Of a stretch of 53,847 bases of DNA, positions 44,641 to 50,525 are shown in pieces. The stretch spans positions 1-53,847 of the forward strand of contig JBKEDF010000087.1 in NCBI GenBank assembly GCA_047975325.1, given 5' to 3'. Each line of letters begins with the position of its first letter. The first letter of the stretch is position 1. The notes under the pieces are model-generated. The model was not told the origin of the DNA and ran no database searches. It was given only the letters and a program-made list of their open reading frames with translations. The stretch comes from JBKEDF01 sp047975325 (GTDB taxonomy: Bacteria; Pseudomonadota; Alphaproteobacteria; Rhodobacterales; Rhodobacteraceae). The translations under genes were made by a program, and so were the position numbers.

Positions 44641-45636
44641 ATGGCAAAGGAAATCGTTATTTCAGCAAAATCGACCTTTTCGCTGCAGGACTATGAGGAT
44701 GGTCCGCTTGCACCGGATGAGATCCGGGGCCAGACCATTGCGACGCTGATCAGCCAGGGCACGGAAATGGGCTGGTCCGAGGGCGAGGATTTCCCCGTCC
44801 GTCCGGGTTATGCGGCCGTGTTCCGCGTTGAGGAGATCGGTAAGGCAGTCGAAGGCGTCGGAAAAGGTGAGCTGCGCTTATGCATGGGGTATCACCGCCA
44901 GAGCCAGCAGCACCCTGCGCACCATACCCTGAAGGTGCCGGACGGAATGGTACCGGAAACCGCGCTTCTGGCCCGGCTCATGGGGGTTTCAATGACCGTC
45001 CTCATGACCACCGAGGCCCGCACGGGCGATAAGGTGGTCATCTGTGGCGCAGGCCCGGTGGGTATTCTGGCAGCGCATAATTTTACCATCGGGGGTTATG
45101 AAGTCAGCGTTGTGGAACCTGATGAGATGCGGCGCGCGCAGGTCCGGCAAAGCGGAATTGCCTCCGTCCATGCCACCATGCCGTTGGAGGATCCGGACTA
45201 TCTTGGACAGGTGGCGCTGGTTGTCGATTGCTCTGGCCATGAAGCTGCGGTTCTGGATGGCTGCAGGATAGTCCGGCTGAAGGGCGAGGTGGTGCTGGTA
45301 GGTGTGCCCTGGCGCAAATATACGGATCTTACCGCGCATGAGATCATGCAGGCGGTATTCTTCGGATTTGTCAGATTGCGGGGCGGATGGGAATGGGAAG
45401 TCCCAATCCATTCGCGTAAATTCGTTTGGGAAGAGTTGCTGGAGGGTTATAATAACGCGCCCCACAGCACATTTGGCGGCTTCGCGCGGGCGTTACGCTG
45501 GCTGGATGAAGGACGTATCAACACGGATGGCCTGATGACGACGGTATCCCCGGCTGATCCGGTCCGGATCTATGATGATATCCGCGCCCGCAAGATCAAG
45601 GAGCCGTTCATCGCCTATGATTGGGGACAGCTTTGA
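44641..45636 (+). CDS. Zinc-independent MDR-superfamily dehydrogenase
   Basis: The start at ATG 44641 (MAKEIVISAKSTFSLQDYE) has AGGAGG seven bases upstream and is preferred over 44626. The 331 residues have an MDR Rossmann site (VICGAGPVGILAAHNF). They lack the Cys/His/Glu catalytic zinc ligands and the four-Cys structural zinc loop. The stretch PLAPDEIRGQTIATLISQGTEMG resembles the BchC-like/L-threonine-dehydrogenase-like branch. It probably oxidises a sugar alcohol or its derivative. It is in the rightward locus C run. Confidence 0.83.
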   Translation: MAKEIVISAKSTFSLQDYEDGPLAPDEIRGQTIATLISQGTEMGWSEGEDFPVRPGYAAVFRVEEIGKAVEGVGKGELRLCMGYHRQSQQHPAHHTLKVPDGMVPETALLARLMGVSMTVLMTTEARTGDKVVICGAGPVGILAAHNFTIGGYEVSVVEPDEMRRAQVRQSGIASVHATMPLEDPDYLGQVALVVDCSGHEAAVLDGCRIVRLKGEVVLVGVPWRKYTDLTAHEIMQAVFFGFVRLRGGWEWEVPIHSRKFVWEELLEGYNNAPHSTFGGFARALRWLDEGRINTDGLMTTVSPADPVRIYDDIRARKIKEPFIAYDWGQL

Positions 45637-45667
45637 ACCGGTGGTCAAATGGCACAGGACTGGGCAT

Positions 45668-45685
45668 TGCCGGTCAGAACCGGCA
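45668..45685 (+). promoter_or_regulatory. Intercistronic hairpin before the AKR gene
   Basis: TGCCGGT (45668-45674) and ACCGGCA (45679-45685) are perfect 7-bp arms with a CAGA loop in the 144-base gap after the MDR gene. No U-tract follows, so processing or partial attenuation is more likely than full termination. Confidence 0.55.
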
Positions 45686-45780
45686 GGATGCCGGGGTTAT
45701 GCTACACCAGAATTTCGCGGGGCCTGTTGAACGGACAGGGGTATGAGGTTCACACTGATGTTGATTAACGGGAGGAAGGC

Positions 45781-46794
45781 ATGAAACCGGATAGCAAGGT
45801 GAAATTTGGACGCGTTGACCTGGAGGTGACGCCTTTCGGATTCGGGACCGCTCCGATCGGCAATATCTTTCGCGAGATTGACGAGGAGACCTCAGACGCA
45901 ATGATCCAGACGGCCTGGGATGCGGGTGTGCGTTTTTTCGACACCGCGCCGATGTATGGCCATGGCCTGTCCGAACTGCGAACCGGCCATTCGTTGCGCT
46001 GGAAGGGGCGTGATGACTTCGTGCTGTCGTCGAAAGTCGGGCGCATCCTGAAACCCGCGCGCAAGGCGGATATCGACTATGCGCCCTGGACCAATGCCGG
46101 TCGTTTCACGATGCATTTCGACTATAGTTATGACGGGACGATGCGTAGTTTCGAAGACAGCCTGCAGCGGCTCAACCTCGAAAGGATGGATATCTGTTTC
46201 ATCCACGATATCGACGTCTATACCCGTGGCAACGAGCAACCCGAAGTGTTCAGGATGGCGATGGACGGCGCGTGGAAGGCGCTGTCGGCGCTGCGTGATC
46301 AGGGGGTCGTCAAGGCGATCGGGGTTGGTGTGAACGAATGGGAGGTCTGCCATGCGGCCTTGCAACAGCGCGATTTCGACTGTTTCCTGCTGGCCGGGCG
46401 CTACACCCTTCTGGAGCAGGAGGCACTTGATGGTTTTCTGCCGCTTTGTGCGGAACGCGGTGCTGCGGTTGTGGTTGGGGGAGGCTACAACTCTGGTATT
46501 CTGGCGACGGGCGCCAGGGCGGGGGCAAAATACAATTACGCACCTGCCCCCGATGACATCATGGACAGGGTACGCAAGATCGAAGCGGTCTGCGCCACAT
46601 ATGATGTGCCCCTGCCTGCTGCGGCGTTGCAATTTGTCGTGGCCCATCCGGCGGTACCAACCTTCATGGCCGGTACACGGACGGTTGAGCAGTTGCAGCA
46701 GAACCTAGCATGGTTCAGCCACCCGATTCCGGATCAGTTCTGGGCAGATCTGAAGGCCAGGGGCTTGTTGCGGGAAGATGCACCGACCCCGTGA
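45781..46794 (+). CDS. Aldo/keto reductase (D-threo-aldose 1-dehydrogenase/pyridoxal 4-dehydrogenase group)
   Basis: The 337-residue (alpha/beta)8 AKR has the catalytic tetrad Asp54, Tyr59 (FFDTAPMYG), Lys85 (VLSSKVG) and His142 (CFIHDID). GTAPIGN near the N-terminus and the overall layout match the branch with D-threo-aldose (L-fucose) 1-dehydrogenase and bacterial pyridoxal 4-dehydrogenase. Next to a sugar importer, aldose oxidation to a lactone is the better guess. GGGAGGAAGGC gives a good ribosome site. It ends locus C. Confidence 0.88.
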   Translation: MKPDSKVKFGRVDLEVTPFGFGTAPIGNIFREIDEETSDAMIQTAWDAGVRFFDTAPMYGHGLSELRTGHSLRWKGRDDFVLSSKVGRILKPARKADIDYAPWTNAGRFTMHFDYSYDGTMRSFEDSLQRLNLERMDICFIHDIDVYTRGNEQPEVFRMAMDGAWKALSALRDQGVVKAIGVGVNEWEVCHAALQQRDFDCFLLAGRYTLLEQEALDGFLPLCAERGAAVVVGGGYNSGILATGARAGAKYNYAPAPDDIMDRVRKIEAVCATYDVPLPAAALQFVVAHPAVPTFMAGTRTVEQLQQNLAWFSHPIPDQFWADLKARGLLREDAPTP

Positions 46795-47022
46795 ACAGAC
46801 CGGGTCTTTGGGTGAAAACCACAACCGAAAAGCCCATGACATTTGCCAAAGCGACTTTGACATAATTAACGCGAAAGTTGACGTAGACAGTTTCAAAAGC
46901 CCGACTCACCGTCAGCAATCTCGGCCAAGGCTGCCGACGGTGGCTGCATGGCAAAGTCGAGATACAGAAGAAGGCTCTCCTTTCTCTACTAACCCCAAAC
47001 AACCTGGAAATCCCGTTATCCT
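46795..47022. other. Gap with lower G+C and a terminator-like hairpin
   Basis: This 228-base gap is visibly A+T-richer than its surroundings and holds no gene I can support. CACCGTCAGCA (46907-46917) and TGCCGACGGTG (46932-46942) pair in 10 of 11 positions. On the minus strand this structure follows the LuxR gene and is trailed by GGGCTTTTG, so it could terminate that gene. It marks the boundary between catabolic locus C and the peptide locus. Confidence 0.5.
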
Positions 47023-47454
47023 TTATTTGCTGTCACCCGGCTGTGCCAGCAAGCTTGCGGCGAGGGCGGCGGCGGCGGTGCGGGAGGGTACGTCGAGGAT
47101 GCGTAGCAGCGCTGATACATGCACCCGTACGGTTGAGGGAGAGATGCCGAGGCTTCGGGCAATGGCCTTGTTGGTCGAGCCGGTAACAAGTTTGTCCAGC
47201 ACCTCACGTTGTCGTTTTGAGAGGCGGTCCAGATCCAGGTCCGGGGCGGCGATTTCCGGGTCTTGCGCCATGGCGGGTCCGACCGCCTTCGTTGGGGCAT
47301 CCCCTGATGGTGCAACCACGATAACTTCGGCTGCGGGATTGAGATGCCTGATCAGGCTCAGCATCTGGTCATGCGCGACCGGGGGTACGGGGGCGATGAT
47401 GATTCGGGTGTGGGTGGTCTCGTCGTCAAGCAAACTGGCCGTCAGTTCCTCCAA
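47023..47454 (-). CDS. Short LuxR/NarL-type HTH regulator of the peptide locus
   Basis: The 143-residue product starts with TTG 47454, backed by AGGAG seven bases upstream (47462-47466). The C-terminal LuxR HTH is complete: LSKRQREVLDKLVTGSTNKAIARSLGISPSTVRVHVSALL at about 79-118. The N-terminal ~65 residues (RIIIAPVPPVAHDQMLSLIR, then NPAAEVIVVAPSGD) resemble only the last part of a receiver domain. The phosphoacceptor Asp region is missing, so it is likely not controlled by standard phosphorylation. No luxI gene is present. It is divergent from the six peptide genes and is their most likely regulator. Confidence 0.85.
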   Translation of the reverse strand: MEELTASLLDDETTHTRIIIAPVPPVAHDQMLSLIRHLNPAAEVIVVAPSGDAPTKAVGPAMAQDPEIAAPDLDLDRLSKRQREVLDKLVTGSTNKAIARSLGISPSTVRVHVSALLRILDVPSRTAAAALAASLLAQPGDSK

Positions 47455-47740
47455 GGGACTTCTCCTGACTCGTTACGGGGGTGGCACGTTGCTGCAGCAG
47501 TGAAAGGGCGCGGACCTCATTTGTCCAGACCGAAACCGTGTTGCCCGCCAGATGCCGCCGGAAGGGCAAATTATCGCCAGTCAACCGAAAAGTGCTCGGC
47601 ATCGGATTGCCCAAACTCGATCTGCTTAGATCATCCTGACTAGGCCGTTTAGCCCACCCGACGAATAGGCGGGGTCCGTTTTCGCTGGCTTGATGAAGAT
47701 GTCGGGAGATGACCCGATTCCAAAACCAAGGAGACTACAG
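47455..47740. promoter_or_regulatory. Divergent promoter region of regulator and peptide genes
   Basis: This 286-base gap separates the LuxR-type gene from the first peptide gene. GATCT-gctt-AGATC (47619-47632) and the imperfect CTAggccgttTAG (47639-47651) are symmetrical candidates for the HTH protein. I see no convincing -35/-10 pair. A short leftward open frame here resembles no family. Confidence 0.35.
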
Positions 47741-47905
47741 ATGAACGATGTTACCAAACACGAGGACGCTGAAGTGATCGCGCTGGATGATGCGTCCATT
47801 GCCGAGGTTAGCGGCGGCATCAGCCTGATCCCGTTTCCGCTTCCGCTTCCGTTCCCTTGTCCTTTTCCCAGGTTTCCCAAGATCGGACGCAGGGTGCGCC
47901 GCTGA
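47741..47905 (+). CDS. Peptide 1: double-glycine leader, proline-rich cationic core
   Basis: This 54-residue precursor has AAGGAG seven bases before its ATG. The leader (residues 1-26) ends ALDDASIAEVSGG, matching double-glycine leaders cut by C39 exporters. The 28-residue predicted core is ISLIPFPLPLPFPCPFPRFP followed by KIGRRVRR. Pro alternates with Leu/Phe (eight Pro), with one Cys and a basic tail of net charge about +6. The alternating part is encoded by an imperfect hexanucleotide repeat (TTCCGC-like, from 47831). The leader is paralogous to that of peptide 2. A secreted antimicrobial or signalling peptide is inferred. Confidence 0.85.
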   Translation: MNDVTKHEDAEVIALDDASIAEVSGGISLIPFPLPLPFPCPFPRFPKIGRRVRR

Positions 47906-47931
47906 TCTGGCCCAGGATAAGGAATCCCGAG

Positions 47932-48135
47932 ATGAACGATAGTACCAAACGGGAAGACGTTGCGTTCGTGGAACTTGACGATCTGTCGATCGTCTCTGTC
48001 AGCGGCGGTATCCGGGAGGCGATCATGCCGATTTGGCCGATGCCGTGGGATCTCATTCCCATCCCCAGACTGCCTGTTAATCGAATCCCGCGTCGGATTG
48101 TCAAGTTGCCGACTTGGCCCACCATCGCGGCATAA
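47932..48135 (+). CDS. Peptide 2: double-glycine leader, proline/tryptophan-rich core
   Basis: This 67-residue precursor has AAGGA eight bases upstream of its ATG. Its leader (1-26) starts MNDSTKRED and ends ELDDLSIVSVSGG, clearly related to peptide 1 (MNDVTKHED...). The predicted 41-residue core begins IREAIMPIWPMPWDLIPIPR and ends VKLPTWPTIAA. It has nine Pro, three Trp and a net charge of about +4, with PRLP and IPRR segments. It lies 26 bases after peptide 1. The composition resembles proline-rich antimicrobial peptides, but activity is inferred only. Confidence 0.85.
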   Translation: MNDSTKREDVAFVELDDLSIVSVSGGIREAIMPIWPMPWDLIPIPRLPVNRIPRRIVKLPTWPTIAA

Positions 48136-48158
48136 CCAGAAACCAAAGGAGAAACATC

Positions 48159-48344
48159 ATGTTTTCTGAAGAAACCAACCTGAAAATGGATACCGATCTG
48201 AGCGAGAATGCGCTGATCGAACTGAACACTGCCGATATCGATGATGTGTCGGTCGCCGGTGGTAATCCCGGTATTGCGATTGTCGGTGCCATCATCGGCA
48301 TTTCGATCGCCTATCACATCGGAAAAAAGAAAGGCTACTGGTAA
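48159..48344 (+). CDS. Peptide 3: double-glycine leader, hydrophobic Gly-rich core
   Basis: This 61-residue precursor has AAGGAG seven bases upstream. The leader (1-35) begins MFSEETNLKMD and ends IELNTADIDDVSVAGG. It is nearly the same as the peptide 4 leader but has V-A inserted before the Gly-Gly. The 26-residue core NPGIAIVGAIIGISIAYHIG + KKKGYW has GxxxG spacing, one membrane-length helix and a lysine patch. This resembles class II bacteriocin or microcin V-like peptides. Confidence 0.85.
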   Translation: MFSEETNLKMDTDLSENALIELNTADIDDVSVAGGNPGIAIVGAIIGISIAYHIGKKKGYW

Positions 48345-48482
48345 GCCTCTATCGCCCGCCGGTGAACGGATCCGACCCGGCCCTGGGGGCAGGGTACATG
48401 ACGGAAACCGTTGCATATCGGCGGATACCGAAATCCCGCCAATTCCGGCAGGGATACCATCAGCACCCAAAGGAGAAACGAT

Positions 48483-48677
48483 ATGTTTGCTGAAATGACC
48501 GACCTGAACCTTGATGCCGACCTGAACGAAAACGCGATGGTTGAGCTGAACGCCGCCGACGTCGATGACGTGTCGGGCGGTATTGCGCCTCTTGCCCTGC
48601 TCACCGGGGGGGCCATTGCATTCGCCGGCGGTGCTGCCATCGGCTTCGCCGTGAGTTATTGGGCAAATCGCGACTGA
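48483..48677 (+). CDS. Peptide 4: double-glycine leader, Gly/Ala-rich membrane-active-type core
   Basis: This 64-residue precursor follows AAAGGAG. The leader (1-33) begins MFAEMTDLNLD and ends ELNAADVDDVSGG. It is a paralogue of peptide 3. The 31-residue core starts IAPLALLTGGAIAFAGGAAI and ends with an aromatic, weakly charged tail (SYWANRD). Net charge is about zero. It could work with peptide 3 as a two-peptide system. The 138-base gap before it is the longest between the six genes and has no clear element. Confidence 0.85.
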   Translation: MFAEMTDLNLDADLNENAMVELNAADVDDVSGGIAPLALLTGGAIAFAGGAAIGFAVSYWANRD

Positions 48678-48704
48678 TTGGCGCCACTGATGGAGGGATT
48701 CTGC

Positions 48705-48851
48705 ATGTCCGGTAACTCTTCACTGGTTGGCATGATTGGTATCATTGCCCTTTTCTTTGTCGGCCTCTTTTGGGGAACCACCCTCGGTCGTGAAGCTGCC
48801 ATGAAGGATAACAGGGCAGATGCCGGGACCCTTGAAATGAACCAGGACTGA
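48705..48851 (+). CDS. Peptide 5: leaderless membrane peptide, paralogue of peptide 6 (immunity candidate)
   Basis: This 48-residue product follows GGAGGG. It has no double-glycine leader. After MSGNSS it has one membrane helix (LVGMIGIIALFFVGLFWG) running into G-L-F-W-G-T-T-L-G (residues 20-28), then a charged tail with AAMKDNRADAG. The same motif, G-L-T-W-G-T-T-I-G, is in the core of peptide 6, and the two genes share identical DNA (ttggggaaccac) there. A leaderless homologue beside a leadered peptide suggests self-protection, a membrane partner, or a degenerate core gene. Confidence 0.75.
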   Translation: MSGNSSLVGMIGIIALFFVGLFWGTTLGREAAMKDNRADAGTLEMNQD

Positions 48852-48905
48852 AGCCCTTCGCGGATCAGCGAAGCGGTGAACAGCCAGAACTGAAAGGAAA
48901 ATGAC

Positions 48906-49082
48906 ATGAATGAGAACATGGTCAAAATTCAACTGGATGAGAACGCAATCGATGAGGTTTCCGGCGGGGCGGTGGTCGTTGTTCCTGTCCTCATCTACGG
49001 CGCTGCGTTTGTTGCCGGCCTGACTTGGGGAACCACGATTGGTACGGCGCGTGCCGAACGCAACAATCGCCGTAATAAATAA
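48906..49082 (+). CDS. Peptide 6: double-glycine leader, core with G-L-x-W-G-T-T-x-G motif
   Basis: This 58-residue precursor has AAAGGA seven bases upstream. The leader is short (21 residues): MNENMVKIQLDENAIDEVSG-G. The predicted 37-residue core starts AVVVVPVLIYGAAFVAGLTW, continues GTTIG and ends in a basic tail (ARAERNNRRNK). Net charge is about +4. The hydrophobic half plus cationic tail fits a membrane-active bacteriocin. It is the last peptide gene before two hairpins and the exporter. Confidence 0.85.
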   Translation: MNENMVKIQLDENAIDEVSGGAVVVVPVLIYGAAFVAGLTWGTTIGTARAERNNRRNK

Positions 49083-49087
49083 AAGCC

Positions 49088-49105
49088 GGCCCACCAAGGT
49101 GGACC
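49088..49105 (+). promoter_or_regulatory. Small hairpin after the last peptide gene
   Basis: GGCCCACC and GGTGGACC pair with one mismatch around AA, directly after the peptide 6 stop. It is the first of two hairpins before the exporter genes. Confidence 0.5.
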
Positions 49106-49118
49106 GACACGCCTGACA

Positions 49119-49147
49119 GGCGTCGGAGGTATAGGGCCTCCGACGCC
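49119..49147 (+). terminator. Strong hairpin between peptide genes and exporter (attenuator candidate)
   Basis: GGCGTCGGAGG (49119-49129) and CCTCCGACGCC (49137-49147) are perfect 11-bp arms with a 7-base loop. No U-tract follows. Together with the weak ribosome site of the next gene, it would lower exporter expression relative to the peptides. Confidence 0.65.
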
Positions 49148-49175
49148 ACCATAGCCCACAAAACCGGATTAGACA

Positions 49176-50525
49176 ATGACGGACAAGGAACCGCCCCTTG
49201 GTGGCACGCCACAAAACCATGCCCGCCCCGAGGACACCCCGGCCGGAACCGCAGGTAATGCCCGGCAGGGCAAGGACAAGCCGATCCCGCTGTTCCGTCA
49301 GCAGGCCGTGGCTTATCAGTCGCGCTCGCTTGATGGCGAGGTGATGCTGTCGCTGTCCATGCGGATGCGGGTGCTGATCGGGCTGGCGGTTGTCGTCGTG
49401 ATCGCTACTGCCGCATTTGCCACCACTGCGACCTATGCCCGGATGGAAACCGTTGTCGGCTGGGTTGTGCCCGAAGGCGGGCTGATCCGTGTCACCGCAC
49501 AGCAGGGCGGCGTGATCGAAAGCCTCTCGGTAGCCGAGGGTGATGAGGTTGCCACTGGTGAGCCGCTGGCTGAATTGCGCCTGTCCACCGATCTTGAGGG
49601 GGGCAATGCCGGGCAGGCCTTGCAGGCCCAGCTTCGCAACCAGGTCGAAGCCGTCCGCACCCAGGCCGAGGCCGAGCGCGAAAAGCTGCTGGCGCAGGAA
49701 GTCAGCCTGCAGGTCGAACGCGAGGCCATGCTGCGTGAATTGAAACAGAACCGTGCCCGCGTGGAGGCGATGGCCGAACGGCTGACGCTGATTGAGGCAA
49801 GTGCCGTGCGGGTCCGCAAGATTGCAGATCGCGGCTATGCCAGCCGCCAGAGTGTTGACGAAAGCGAAATGAGCGTGCTTTCCGCGCAGCAGGAGCTTGA
49901 TGCCCTGCGCAGCAGCGTCATGGCGACAGAGCGCGAGATTGGCAATGTCGATGCCCAGTTGCGTGCCCTGCCGTTGTCGATCCGCGCCGTTGAGGCGCAG
50001 ACCCGTGCCAGCGAGGCGCAACTGGCCCAGCAGGAAACCGAACTGGCGGTGCAAGATATCTATCGCGCAGGTGCCACCGTTGCCGGCCGTGTCGTTGCGG
50101 TGCCGGTATCGCGCGGGCAGACCGTGCCGCCGCAATCAGTCATCGCGGTGATCACCCCTGAGGGCTCAACCCTTCAGGCAGAGCTTTACGTCCCTTCCCG
50201 TTCCGCCGGTTTCATCACCCCCGGACAAGAGGTGCAACTCATGTATCAGGCCTTCCCCTATCAGAAATTCGGCGTTGCCAAGGGCACGGTAAGCAGTGTC
50301 TCCCGGACCGTACTTGGCCCCGGCGAGGTGGCGATTCCCGGGCTGGAGATCAACGAACCCGTGTTCCGCGTCAAGGTCGCCATGGAAAGCGACTCTGTTC
50401 AGGCCTACGGGCAAAATATTCCTGTACAGCCCGGTATGCTTCTCTCTGCCGGGATTGTCATCGACCGCCGCACGCTGGTCGAATGGCTTCTGGATCCGAT
50501 CTATGCGGTGGGGCGTCTGGGATGA
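49176..50525 (+). CDS. HlyD-family periplasmic adaptor of the peptide exporter
   Basis: The 449-residue product has a cytoplasmic N-terminus and one membrane helix (about 65-88, VLIGLAVVVVIATAAFATTA). A biotinyl-lipoyl-like segment (GWVVPEGGLIRVTAQQGGVIESL) follows, then a long coiled coil (about 135-290) and a C-terminal beta barrel. This is the CvaA/RaxA-type membrane fusion protein that bridges a C39 ABC exporter to an outer-membrane channel. No TolC-like gene is in the window, so a channel encoded elsewhere is expected. The ribosome site is weak. Its stop overlaps the exporter start (ATGA). Confidence 0.92.
   Translation: MTDKEPPLGGTPQNHARPEDTPAGTAGNARQGKDKPIPLFRQQAVAYQSRSLDGEVMLSLSMRMRVLIGLAVVVVIATAAFATTATYARMETVVGWVVPEGGLIRVTAQQGGVIESLSVAEGDEVATGEPLAELRLSTDLEGGNAGQALQAQLRNQVEAVRTQAEAEREKLLAQEVSLQVEREAMLRELKQNRARVEAMAERLTLIEASAVRVRKIADRGYASRQSVDESEMSVLSAQQELDALRSSVMATEREIGNVDAQLRALPLSIRAVEAQTRASEAQLAQQETELAVQDIYRAGATVAGRVVAVPVSRGQTVPPQSVIAVITPEGSTLQAELYVPSRSAGFITPGQEVQLMYQAFPYQKFGVAKGTVSSVSRTVLGPGEVAIPGLEINEPVFRVKVAMESDSVQAYGQNIPVQPGMLLSAGIVIDRRTLVEWLLDPIYAVGRLG

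Noticed and set aside
46715..47002. Leftward 95-residue frame overlapping the end of the aldo/keto reductase gene
   Set aside because: Half of it lies antisense to a clear enzyme gene and the rest shows no recognisable family. Treated as chance.
47426..47614. Leftward 62-residue frame upstream of the LuxR-type gene as its missing receiver domain
   Set aside because: The translation has none of the receiver features (acidic pocket, phosphoacceptor Asp, Lys), so it is not a frameshifted N-terminus.
48398..48493. 31-codon frame overlapping the start of peptide 4
   Set aside because: It has no ribosome site, no leader motif and overlaps a much better-supported peptide gene in another frame.
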